From positions 2,436,397 to 2,500,396 of the forward strand of contig JALPQD010000076.1 of NCBI GenBank assembly GCA_023101885.1: a stretch of DNA of 64,000 bases, in the 5' to 3' direction. Shown here in pieces: positions 53,697-64,000 of the stretch (position 1 is the first letter of the stretch; each line of letters begins with the position of its first letter). Origin of the DNA: Typhlomys cinereus. Taxonomy: Eukaryota; Chordata; Mammalia; Rodentia; Platacanthomyidae. Below the pieces are notes generated by a model, which saw only the letters and a program-made list of their open reading frames with translations, was not told the DNA's origin and ran no database searches. The position numbers were made by a program, and so were the translations under genes.

Positions 53697-53748
<52 letters not shown>

Positions 53749-53943
53749 GGGAGTGCATGTGTGCATAAACATGTACATGGAGTTCAAAGGTTGATCAGGT
53801 ATCTTCTCAGTCTCTACCTTCCAAGCTTGGGAGTGATAAACACACAGTGCTGAGCCTTTTACATGGATGCAAGGGCTCTGAGTTCAAGCCCTTTGGCTGG
53901 TACAGCAGACATTCTACCCTCAAAATTATCTCCCCAACCCCAG
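53697..53943 (-). mobile_element. B3/B2-type SINE, antisense, with (TG)n
   Basis: (TG)n to about 53746, GGAGTTCAAAGGTTGATCAG, CTCTGAGTTCAAGCCCTTTG, and the end AAATTATCTCCCCAACCCC, the complement of a GGGGTTGGGGAGATAATTT start. Confidence 0.65.
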
Positions 53944-55076
53944 AATGGCTTCCTAAACATATATCTGATATCCATGTGCCCTGGCATGGAGTTTTATGTC
54001 ATTTGACCCTTAGACCTGCTCAGATGGGACTCATCTGTGACCTTTGCAAGAGGCCTGGTCAAGCATCATGGATTCAACATTCTTCTTTAGAGAAGTGCTA
54101 GAAATTGGCAGCACACCCATGCATTTCTCCCACCGAAGGAGGATGGAACCTTTTTTTTTTTTTTACAAAAATCACAGTCAAACCATCCTAGCTACTCAGT
54201 GATATGGAATATCTCTTGTGTTTAGAAAGAATTAGTAGTTATAGATCATTACTTCACAGAAAGTGCCTGTTCAGCAACTGATATTAAAGAAAAGGCGAAA
54301 ATGAGAACAAGACACATTCGGACTAATTCCAGAAGGCTCTAACCTAATCCATATCTGATGTTTTGCTGATGAGCGAGTAGGTCCCCAGGTGGCACCAGCA
54401 GACGTTGCCATATAAACCAACATATAAGCCAACACTTCCCTGGGCAGCATTTTCACTGTGACGTCCGAAGGCCTGGCGTGCATGGAATAATAAATATAAG
54501 CATGCAGCTGAGGAGGAGGTTTGGGTTGAGAAAATGTCAGGCCTAAGTGGAGTTTAGTGGCATCTGGCCTCCAATAAATCGGAGGTTATTTCATGGATGG
54601 AGTAAGTTTCGCTAAGGAATTGTTCCCCAGAGCATGAAGGACTGGGAAGCTCAAAGCTCACTGGTGCCTGGGAACGCACTGAAAACAAACAGTATCTCTG
54701 GTACTACGAGCTGAGAGGGGTGCAGGATTCTTGGTGCTGAGAGCTCTAATCTGGCAAGAGAAGAAAGCATCTAAGATTTGGAAGTCTGTCCCTAACGCGG
54801 CACCTACACTAAAGGAAAGGAAAGCAATGAGTAATACAAAGTCATGTGCCCAGGAGAGCAAGAAGATTCAGAGGTGGGGAGGAAAAGAGGGAGAAGGGTG
54901 GTAAAGAGACCCAGGAGCCCAGAGTGATGGAGAAGGCCAGGTGGCACAAAAGACCTACAGGGAGAAGCCGCGGCTTGATGACTGGCTTATTGAGAAACTC
55001 TACCAGGTCTGGCCCCAGGAAAGAAAAAGTGACCGTGGAAAAACAGCCTGTAACTTGGTAAGTCTGAATTTTTCCC
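53944..55076. other. Intron, no gene
   Basis: A T-run at 54150-54163 is the only simple feature. The 71-codon Arg/Lys-rich frame at 54846-55061 is purine-rich intron, not convincing coding. Confidence 0.5.
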
Positions 55077-55258
55077 TTTTATGACGAATGCGGGGAAAGT
55101 AATTCTAGACACAAAAGGAAACGGAGAGAATAAGAATATTCTCTTAAGCTGTCTTTCTGACTGCCGGATTGTTTAAATGATTCCTTTCCCAAAAGTTATC
55201 TGTGCAGCTATTACTGAAAGGGAATTAACTACTGCATTAAGGTGTTATACTAGTTCCA
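55077..55258. repeat. Local direct duplication, copy 1
   Basis: Shares GAGAATAAGAATATTCTCTT, TTCTGACTGCCGGATTGTTT, TCTGTGCAGC and CATTAAGGTGTTATACTAG with copy 2 about 500 bp to the right, in the same order and orientation, with scattered substitutions and short indels. Confidence 0.88.
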
Positions 55259-55344
55259 TGATATATCACTTTATAACTATAAACGACTTCTAAAAAGTCT
55301 GATTTGAGCATGATTCTGGAAAAAGCATCTGCATAGGTTTTTGA

Positions 55345-55565
55345 TCTGGGGCATTTGCTTGTTTTTGCGGTGCTGAAGATAGAACCCAGGGCCCCGCCTA
55401 TGCTAGGCAAGTGCTCTGCCACTGGGCTACATTACCCAGCTGTTGGTGTTATGAGACAGAGTTTTGCTATGTAGCCCAGGCTATCTTCAAACTCCTCCTC
55501 CTCCTCCTGAAGTCTTTTCCCAAGGGGTACGCCTTTCCCTAGGGGTATGCCACCATGCCCAGCAA
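55345..55565 (-). mobile_element. B1-ID dimer, antisense
   Basis: Complement ID unit (GATAGAACCCAGGGCCCCGC; GGCAAGTGCTCTGCCACTG) followed by complement B1 (GAGACAGAGTTTTGCTATGT; AGCCCAGGCTATCTTCAAAC; TGCCACCATGCCCAGCA). It lies between the two copies of the local duplication. Confidence 0.85.
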
Positions 55566-55570
55566 TGGTT

Positions 55571-55768
55571 TTATTTGAACATGGAATGTAAAAGCAAGAA
55601 GTAACTCTAGTTAACAGAGCTGTTGGTATGAGAGAATAAGAATATTCTCTTGAGCTATCTTTCTGACTGCCAGATTATTTAAATGAGTCCTTTCAAAAAA
55701 AAAAAGCCATCTGTGCATCTGTCACTGAAAGAGAATTAAATATTCCATTAAGGTGTTATAATAGTTCT
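55571..55768. repeat. Local direct duplication, copy 2
   Basis: Copy of 55077-55258; offset grows from about 502 to 511 bp through small indels, including an A-run at 55695-55706. Differences look like 10-20% by eye. Confidence 0.88.
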
Positions 55769-56096
55769 AGAGCCATAAATGAGTATAAAGTGATCCAGAT
55801 ATTATAAGATAAGCTAATTATAGTAGTATTCTCACCCCTAGCATGAGTTTGACTCAAGTATTTTATATAGTTTTTCTGACCTAGGTAATCTTCATAGCAA
55901 AGTGCCACCTGCCAGATACCATTTTCAGCCATTTTCTCAACAACAACAAAAAATAAGATGTAATTTTTAAACAGAAACAGATACCCTTTATTCCTCAGTG
56001 TCTTTGTGTCGTTGCCTGGATTGAAAATGCTGTTCTTAAAAGTTGTAGATTGGTCTATAGAACCTACCTTCTTAGTCTTTAAAAATGAGAGGGTAT
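55769..56096. other. Intron, no feature
   Basis: AT-rich sequence. The 137-codon minus frame at 55756-56169 has no start or splice support and runs into repeats. Confidence 0.5.
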
Positions 56097-56378
56097 GGAG
56101 TTGAGGAGATGGCCATGAAAGTGTTTGCTGCGCAACCATGAGGACGCACGTTTCATCTCCGGCATCCACATTAAAAAATGGTGATAATAATAAAATAAGC
56201 CAGGGTGCAACAGCTCTAATTAGCGCTATAGGAAGTAGGGCAAAGAGCCAAGAGGGTCTCTAGAGCTTGCTGGCCAGCCAGCCTCGCTGACTCACAGACC
56301 CCCAGGTCCAACGAAGGATCCTGTCTTAAAACCTATGGTGAAAAGCAAATGATTAACATCAACCTCTGGTCTACACAC

Positions 56379-56420
<42 letters not shown>

Positions 56421-56437
56421 ACACACACACACACACT
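56097..56437 (+). mobile_element. Diverged B2/B3-type SINE with (CA)n
   Basis: GGAGTTGAGGAGATGGCCAT start, GGACGCACGTTTCATCTCCG (B-box region), GCTTGCTGGCCAGCCAGCCT, and (CA)n at about 56371-56436. Confidence 0.75.
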
Positions 56438-57848
56438 TTGAGAGCACGAAATGAGCTTCCAAAACTAAAATCCCTTGAACTCGTGAGCAAGCTGCATGTG
56501 GCAAGAAGCTGTGTTACTTGTGAATTCCCGGGGTCTTTTCGCTTTCAGCTTCCCAGAGTTGTTGAATCTGTGTTCGTGTTTCCTGCATTTGCCATCTCTA
56601 TTCTCGCTAGCCCTTCTGCCCTGGCATCCCTGTTCCTCCTCTCTCTCCCCTCCTTCATATAGCGAGCGCCTTTTGAAACTTGCATGGCAGCTTAAGTTTC
56701 GATTTTAATTCAAAAATTGAATCTGCTCCAGAGAGATCCTTCGCAAGCTGTTTATACCAAAATCGGCATCACTGTGAATCCCGAGGCCACTATAAGCCCT
56801 CAGTCTGGCGACTCCTCTTGGAAAGTAGCTCTGCTCATTAAGGACATCTCTTCTACATGCGACAGCTGACACGGGAAAAGGCTGCTTTCCTAGACTTCCC
56901 AGCAGAACATCTGTTGTGTACAAAAGAGACCTGAAGTGCAACTCTTAGAAGATTGTCCAAGAAAATAATCAACTTGTTAAATAAGTTGTGTGAAAGATCA
57001 CTTAATAATCTAGCTCCTTGCCTCTCCTGGACATTGCTTAAAAGGCAGGCACTACTGTCCCTTAGAGAGAGTGTGTCTTGCAGACCGGGTATGAGCAGTC
57101 CCAGAGGCCGTTAGAGCCTGGATGATCCAGCCGAGGGTGAAGAGAGAATTCACAGGCATCTCCCCTACCCCGCTACCCTGTCGCCATTCATTTTTCTCCA
57201 GATATACTGTGGTACTTCAGGTTGTAGTTCATAGTAGGTGACTAGTGACTCTGGACTAGTTCCACGTCACCCATGCGTCACATAGCTTTCTGGGCCCTCA
57301 GACAACTAAACACTCCAAAATGTGTCTCCTGTCTTACCCTCACATTCCCTCTCGGCTCAATGCCATCTCCCTCCTTCTTCCCCACCCAAGTCACTCTAGA
57401 TAAAGCTTTCAGTTCCCTCCCACCTTGCATCCGAGAGCACCCCTCCAGGCTGATAGTACTTCTGTGGCTGGCTGCGCTGTTGCGGTGTGTGTTGGAACAT
57501 TCCTGCAGCATCCTGCCCACCTGCACATGCGCGGCCCACAGGGAGGGTGGAACAGAGGGAGAGCTTGTATTCATATGGAGGACAAGGATTTCAGCAAGCT
57601 CCAAGAGCCGAGACTCTGGATTTGTCTTTTGGGTGGCTAGTATCCATAGCAGTGTATCCTAAGACTGATCCTCTTGCTTTCTGCTACTTTTTACTTTTGA
57701 GATATTTTTCCAAGCACCCGGGACAGGATTAGCAGTGGTGGCAATAAGCAATAGCTATTGAGGGTCAGAAGGTGGCTCTGTGGCCTAATCTGGGGCTTAG
57801 GCTAAACACACAAAACCTTAACTATGCTGGTCAAGATCCTTGGTTGGA
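56438..57848. other. Intron, no gene
   Basis: No named repeat. Overlapping frames on both strands at 57273-57662 reflect GC-rich sequence; no splice-flanked coding stretch was found. Confidence 0.45.
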
Positions 57849-58115
57849 GGAGCTGGGGAGATGGCTAAGTGGTTAAAGTCTTTGCCTCACAAGCAAAAGA
57901 ACTTGAGTTCGGATCCCCAGATCAACATGAAAAAATGCTGGACAGACATGGCAGTGGCCTATAATTCTGGTCCTGAAAGGTTCTAGAAGTCTAGTTAACT
58001 CTAGAGCAAATCAACAAGGTGGAAGAACAATTCAGAATGATTCCCAATGTCACCCTTGGGCCTCCACAGGCATATATACTCAAGTACCCTGTTACACACA
58101 TGCTACATAGGGGAG
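57849..58115 (+). mobile_element. B2-like SINE, sense
   Basis: GAGCTGGGGAGATGGCTAAG start, TTGAGTTCGGATCCCCAG (B-box), AACAATTCAGAATGATTCCC, CACCCTTGGGCCTCCACAGG, and a short degraded CA end. Confidence 0.9.
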
Positions 58116-58204
58116 GGGAAAAAATGGCTTTGCCCTAAGAAACAGAAGAAAAAAAACTTTGGTTACTATACAGACTGAAAAGGCTAAAGAATCAGGCTTG
58201 TAAG

Positions 58205-58322
58205 ACTGTTAGTAGTTAGGCATGCTTGTAATCCCAGAGCTCAGAATACTGAGAGGGAGGATCACAAGTTCAAAATCAGCCTCGGCCAGACAGGAAGACC
58301 CTGTCTCAAAAGCAGCAGGGCT
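58205..58322 (+). mobile_element. B1 SINE, sense
   Basis: GGCATGCTTGTAATCCCAGA, GAGGGAGGATCACAAGTTCA, and the end GAAGACCCTGTCTCAAAAG. Confidence 0.88.
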
Positions 58323-61300
58323 TTAGGATTTGTGTCCAGAACTTCTGGTCTGCCTGGGATATCCATGTAGTAGAGCAATGCTAGTGGATAATCACATAAT
58401 CCTGAAGTCAGATTCAAAGATGTGTGATTATTCATAACTTGTCAGTGTCCAAAGCAATTTGAAATATGACTTTCTTTTTATCTGTGCTTCAAGAAGACCT
58501 TGCAGTTAAACTATAGAGGACTACTGCTTGGTAAAATCCCATGAATTCACCAAGTATCTCATCATATTAAACAGTATAATTTTTTCATTTTCCTCAAAAT
58601 GCTGTTGGGTCAGAAACAACCAAAAACAGAGGGAGAAAAGCGTGTGTGGCCAGCTGTTGTGTTGATAGAAACAGTGGCACTTTCCATTTGGACAAATGAA
58701 TTCCTCCTACAACTAAAGGAAATAGTTTCCCACCCGGTCCGTGGTCCTTACAGCCAGACCTTCATGGGTAATGATACGTTCAAGATGAGTTCTGGTGTTG
58801 CCAGAGAGTTTAGGCTCTTTCTAGAACACATTTAGGTCAGTGCCTGTAAATTTGCTGGAAGAATCTCCTATAAGGAAGTTGGTAGCAATAAGCTACCAAT
58901 TTCATTTTTCCATTTCTAAAAGCTACCATTTAATACTACAAGTTAGGTACCTCTGTGTAGGAGAGGCAGCCTCACTTATCTTTCCCTAACCCCAAACCAC
59001 TCAGCACGAATTAATCTTTTCAACAGAAGGAGTCAACTTTTTTAGCAAAGGAATTTGCAGTCTTTGCAGTCTTTGTGGTTTGGGTAAAAAAGGTGGTTCA
59101 GTTTACTGGTACCTGAATGAAATATGTTTTAGGATAAATTCAATCTTTCCTTTAAAAAAATCTATTTTTGTGAGCAAAATTCAACATGAAAGCCGTTTGC
59201 TACTGAAGCAGCAGAGACTGACCTAGGCAAACAGTTTCAACTCCAGGGTTAGGATAATTATTGCTGGAGGTATATTACATGTATCTGCATCTTGGAAGAA
59301 CAAAACCCAACACACGCACAACCCGGCACAGGGTTCAAATAGATTAATTCACTTTTTTTGTTTGTTTTAGAAGGAATTTTCTTCCGCCCTCCTTCTTCTC
59401 TCTCTCTCTTTTTTTAATCCTTTTCCACACTTGGTAGAATGTAGAAGGATTTCTGCCAGGGATAACGAACAGAGGTATACAATGTGTTAATACACAGGAG
59501 ATCTGCCGGCTCCCTCATATAGACTTCAGAGAAAGTTTCTTTTGCTCGGACTTTGGCATAGCATTCAGGAAATTCCTCATTGGTCTGCCCAGTGCAATAA
59601 ACAGACCTCCTGCATCTAACCACATCCATGCTGAAGTTTCTCATGTGGGGTTACTTTAACTTTTTGTGTAAAAACTTAAGGGTCCCCACATTCTCATTCC
59701 ATGCTTTCTTTAGCTCCTAGGCTTTGGAATTTGTGTTTAGGAGGTAATAGGCCTGGTGGTTTGACTTTTCTAGTTCCTTATGTATTCAGAAAAGGTAGAC
59801 AAGGAAAACATGTTCCCTATGGAGAGGGGGAAAGGTGCTTTTAACATTCATTTAGCCCTTCCATTCTCAAGTTCCTCATCTGGGGGTTCACCCAACTACC
59901 AAAGACCGAAAATATTTGGAGGAAAAAATATTCTATTTATGCTGAACCTCTGATGACTTTTTTTCTTGTTATTATACCCTAAACAATGAAATATACATGT
60001 TTGCATAGTGTCTTCATTCCTTTAGGTCGTATGACACCTAGGCTGACTGAAAATAAATGGAAGGATGGGTACAGATTCCACGCAAATCACATGTCCTGCT
60101 AGGGTTGAGCTCACTCCAGGAAGGCCACCAGGGAGGGTGCGAGGGACAGAGCGAGGGACACAGAGAGACAGGAGCTGGGAAGGATGCGCCTGAGTTAAAT
60201 TATGCTCATTAATTCAATTTGCTGCTGGAATGTGTGTCAATAAACCGGGCAACTGCCAGACTCCATGTCCTGCAGGGAGCAGGCGGGGCTGCAGGGCCAG
60301 TACCCCTCTTGATGGAGCCCCTGCAGATGGATAGAGATGGTGCTACCCACCACCAGGAGATAATGACGGCAGGGGTGTGCTATCATGATGGCATTAGGGG
60401 AGGGTCTGAATGCGGAGTCCCTCACTAAACCAAGTGAAAGCACAAATAAACTCAGCCATTATTTGAAGAGATTAAGCTTTCTAGATTACCCCTTGCTCTT
60501 AAAAAAAAAAAAAATCAACACAGAACTGATTGCCCTTGGGTTAATGTGCATAAGAGAGCATCTCACCATCCCTGCCTGAGAGGGCTTTTAAACAAGCAAC
60601 CTGTTCACATCCACTTTCCCACACAGAACAATCCAGAATACTGAACTCTATAGATGAAAGACAATCCCACTGTACCAGAGACCAATAAAATGTGGATAGG
60701 CTCAGTTTTTTGACATTGGACATTCACTGACTGTTTTGAGGGCTGACTGATGCCGCCAGCTAATGTTTTCTAAGCCCTGTGTGACATCCTAGGCGAAGAC
60801 ACTTGCTTAACCTTTAGAAGGTGGTTTGTGTCGTAATGACCCTTGGAGATGTTCGTCAGATAGTCTTTATTCTAAAGTGTTGCCTGTCTTCCAACTTAAA
60901 AATTAGCCACAGAACCTTCATCTCTGCACTGATGGCTTAGCTGCAAATGAGATTCTTCTTCAATTTGATCCCCAAGTGTTTTCTGGAATACCTCTGTGCC
61001 TGGTAGGAGGGAGAGGATGAGGAGGCGGAAGATGATAAGGATGATGATGATAGCTATATTTAAACCATCTGACAATTACTCCATGCAGGAAACTGAGGCC
61101 TGCTGGGGCAGAGGGGAATGGGGATTCAAGCCTACCTGCTTGTGATAGCCTGGGGGTGAGAAAGCTGAGATTTGCCTTTAGTCTGGTTCCCGAACTCACA
61201 GCCCAGCAGTCCTCAGCAATATCTCCTCTTTGAACCTCTCCCAGCACGCCCTCTCCATATGTCTTACCCCTTCCAGTGCTTCTGAGCCCACTGTATTGGT

Positions 61301-62544
61301 TTATTAAGGCAAAACTGCTTTTCTGAGCACCCGTATACACAGGTCTCTTACCCCAGGGTGGCTAGGATTTTGGGCGAGCTGGCAGAGACTACTCCCCAGT
61401 GAGCGGCGGTTCTCCCTCCAGGCAAACCAGTATCTCTGTCCTTGTGTCCTCTGTAGCTCCTGCGGGAAGAGCACAGGAGTTGACACGGCCTTACTGGTGC
61501 AGAGCGGAAGGTTGGGTGAGAGAGGAGAATGCTTGTCCCGCGGCTCCCTCAGGATCTTCAGATGACTACAGAAGGTCATCTTCTGTAGGTGTCTGTAGGT
61601 CAGACTAAAGATATCTTGCTCCGTAGTCTGCTTAATGACAGAGAAGGCATTGAAACAGAAGAGGCCTGTGCATACAATCCAGGGCAGCTCTCAACGCCTC
61701 CCCCCAAGAAGATCCAGGCATTGATGGGCCTTTGGGGAGCATGCTGCTCATAGCTTAGGAGAGATGACGTAACGCCTAGCTGAAGGGGTTCGAGCAACAG
61801 CACGAGGCTGCTTTTCTTTTTCCTCCTAGTACTGGGTGGGCCCAGGGCCTTGCAGATGACTACTGACTCCAGGATGAGGCATTTGGTTTCTCCTTAGTTC
61901 CTCTCACTGCACACCTGACTTCCGTTCACCAGAAAGGTAGTTCCTGGAGACTGAAAGGTGAGGGATGGGGTGGCTCAGACACATCTCCATCAGTGTTCCC
62001 CGCTTGCAATGACAGCCTGGGAGAATAAATAGCAGGTCTTTCCCCCTGCCGTCCATGCATGCCCACCCTCAGGAGGGTCAGTGGCCTTCAGTTACCAGAA
62101 CAAGTGCATCACCCAAGGGATGGCAGAGCAACCAGTAAATTCCAGTTGGCTCTTTGGGATACAGGGTGGCGCTCCCCAGTGCTGGGCGAAGGCAGTCACA
62201 TCAAGACGCCTGACTTCCAGATATTTAAGATCCAGTTTATTTGAGGAGCATGAAACTCCCCTGCTTTTTTACCCAGGGCTCTTACTGGTATCCCCCACTT
62301 CTTCTGCTCATTAATAAACAAGAAAGGGCGGAAGCAAGAAAGTCATTCTTGAATCAGAATCTATTTCGGCTGTATTTCGTGTTCACTTCGAGGTGAGTTC
62401 TGCCCCCTGTTCTCTTGAGCTGGAGCGCTCAGGAGCCCCTTCTCTCCTGTAGATCTTCCTCCAACGCAGGCAGTTCTTCAGCTCTTGCTCCCACTTTGAC
62501 CTGAGACTAGACTAAGTGCAATCTGTTCATTGATCTTGGAGATA
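58323..62544. other. 4.2 kb of intron, no confirmed gene
   Basis: No named transposon recognised. It contains an unexplained 76-codon minus-strand frame (59414-59644) and an AT-rich TAAT-containing block at about 60185-60245; both are listed as findings. GC content rises after 61000. Confidence 0.45.
59414..59644 (-). other. Unrecognised 76-codon reading frame
   Basis: An open frame on the minus strand starting MRNFSMDVVRCRRSVYCTGQ and ending SFYILPSVEKD then TAA. Composition is protein-like (aromatic residues spread along it, few low-complexity runs) and there is no repeat. Upstream in its own direction there is no promoter, strong Kozak match or splice acceptor that I can see. I recognise no family. 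It may be chance, an exon remnant, a pseudogene fragment or a conserved non-coding element. Confidence 0.2.
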
Positions 62545-62675
62545 GACGTGGTGGTGCACCCCTGCCGTCCCAACACTTGGAAGGCTGAGGCAGGAGGATG
62601 CTGTGATTTTTGAAGTCAGGCTGGGCTAGGTCATGAGGCTGCTACCTTAACAAAATCAGAAAAATAAAAGCGGCG
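62545..62675 (+). mobile_element. B1 SINE, sense
   Basis: ACGTGGTGGTGCACCCCTGC, GGAAGGCTGAGGCAGGAGGA and an A-rich tail. Its left end is a clean B1 start. Confidence 0.9.
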
Positions 62676-62784
62676 TTTGGGGAGTAAGTTTTAAATTGAA
62701 GCCTTACCTAGATGGCCAGGATGCTGTTGTCTTGCAGGTGTTCCTTCTCTTCTGCTTTGCTATTTTGTTCTCTTCTCTTCTGAT

Positions 62785-62900
62785 TGTTTCTCAAGACATG
62801 GTCTTGGCCTGTAACCCAGGCTAGCCCCAAGCCCACATTCCTACTGCCTCCGCCTCTCAAGAATGAGGATTGCAGATGTGTACCACTGTATCTGATCAGC
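62785..62900 (-). mobile_element. B1 SINE, antisense
   Basis: TCAAGACATGGTCTTGGCCT, GTAACCCAGGCTAGCCCCAA and GAGGATTGCAGATGTGTACC are the complement of B1. Together with the copy at 62545 it forms an inverted B1 pair about 110 bp apart. Confidence 0.85.
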
Positions 62901-62964
62901 ACTGCTTCCCTTTCACCTGTTGGCATCAGACATTCAACCTTCTCCCAAAAGCCTTCCCAAGAGC

Positions 62965-63388
62965 CCTGCTAGGATTTGATGTAATTCATGTGTTGGAATC
63001 TTGGAACCCAGTGTGGTATGAAGAAATCATGAAACATTTAAAGGTTGAGATGGGCCGCCTAGCAGCGAATGTTTGGTTGTGGGATGCATTGCCATTGTAT
63101 GGCATTAAAGTAGCTCTTGGGGGACCTTGGTTAGATCCTGAAAGAGGAGTGGTATTATAAAAAAAAAGGGGGACCTGTCTTGCCTTGTGGTCTCTTCTGT
63201 ACACAATTCTACCATGGTAGTGCCCGACTCCTCCACTCCCAACGGATTCTCAAAGAGACAGAACAAATAGGCCCATTTTTTGTTGGACTTGCAGCCTCTA
63301 AAGCTGTTAGCTAAATAACCATTTTTCTTCATGCATGATCCAGCCCCTGCTTTCTGTTATAACAATGCAACATAGACTAATACAGGTT
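62965..63388 (+). mobile_element. MaLR-type solo LTR (probable)
   Basis: Opens GATTTGATGTAATTCATGTG and GTTGGAATCTTGGAACCC, and ends with a CTAAATAACCATTTTTCTTC stretch and CAATGCAACATAGACTAATA. This is the layout of rodent MaLR-related LTRs. Solo and non-coding; no internal genes nearby. Confidence 0.55.
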
Positions 63389-64000
63389 TTTCTTCATCAC
63401 TCCTGAAGGCAACTTTTGTCGCCTTTGTTTGCCTCCAATGACTGTGGACTGACCCTGGGAAGTGGTAGAGATGTCTACAGAGATGGAAGGGACCTAGTGG
63501 TGTGGCTCCACCTGTGTGGCATCCCCAGACATCGCTGAGTAGCAGGAACGCATGGTAGAACCACACCCTCCTACACCTACATCTGCTTCCCGCTTCGCTA
63601 ATAATTCACCTCTTGGCTGCAACCTGAGTCCGGTCTCCTTTCCTCCCTTTTTTCTTCTGTGTCCCTCTCTCTGACCCTCTCCCACTGTCTCCTTCCATCT
63701 TTCCATCTCAGGGGACTGACATGCTCCTCCAGAGGTGACTGTGTGAGGAATGTGCTCTGCCCCTCCCCAGCACACTGACCGGAGGGTCACCACAGGCTGA
63801 AGAGATCTGTCCGGAGCCAGAGAAATCTCAGAAGCCTACTGTTTCTGATTATGACATTTTCTTCCTATTAGTTCTACAGTCTTGTTTATCTTAGAATTAA
63901 ACAATCAAAACCCGAGATGAGGGGAATTCAATCAGACTTGGGTATTTATGGAACGGAGGGCATTTGTCTCTTTTTAAAATGGGCCTTTGGCAGCCACAGG
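63389..64000. other. Intron to window end, no feature
   Basis: C/T-rich sequence near 63630-63700, otherwise featureless. The M10 exon of ATP8A2 is not present here. Confidence 0.5.

Noticed and set aside
54846..55061. Arg/Lys-rich 71-codon ORF
   Set aside because: Purine-rich composition explains the residues; no homology or transcript signal visible.
41808..64000. Search for the M10 exon (ATP8A2 C-terminus)
   Set aside because: No stretch encoding the expected FWLGL-like M10 start with an AG acceptor was found, so the exon is taken to be beyond the window.

Overview
This window is vertebrate nuclear DNA, almost certainly from a rodent. It holds one recognisable protein-coding gene: the 3' part of ATP8A2, a P4-type phospholipid-flippase ATPase, on the + strand. 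Six coding exons are visible (8324-8398, 14837-14959, 17974-18052, 38969-39030, 39228-39284, 41700-41807). All have canonical AG acceptors and GT donors, and they join without a frame break into 168 codons. They cover the second half of membrane helix M5 through M9. The preceding exon (first half of M5) and the following one (M10 and the cytosolic tail) are not in the window, so it begins and ends inside introns of at least 8.3 kb and 22 kb.

Everything else appears intronic. Retroposons dominate. There is a B2-superfamily, tRNA-derived SINE with A-box and B-box-like motifs and usually a (TG)n/(CA)n stretch at its 3' end, in at least ten copies. There are also B1 and ID SINEs, including B1-ID dimers; LINE-1 pieces of several ages, among them a 2.1-kb dead ORF2 fragment and 3' UTR pieces with G-rich polypurine tracts; L2; MaLR-type LTRs; and probable pogo/Tigger-like MITE fossils. 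Long (TG)n/(CA)n microsatellites are frequent.

Lineage: B1, ID and B2-like SINEs mean a rodent. The B2-like consensus is not the mouse or rat one. The B1-ID dimers are of a type described in dormice, squirrels and related groups, while B2-superfamily elements are best known from myodonts and dormice. I cannot fix the family from sequence alone.

Layout: 1-8.3 kb, intron with L1 and ID remnants; 8.3-18 kb, three exons among SINEs; 18-39 kb, one 20.9-kb intron rich in L1; 39-41.8 kb, three exons with a 197-bp intron and a SINE-in-SINE; 41.8-64 kb, one unfinished intron. I see no second gene, no CRISPR array and no new biological system. The items most worth a second look are a perfect 26-bp palindrome, two local direct duplications, inverted SINEs flanking exons, and one unrecognised 76-codon minus-strand reading frame.
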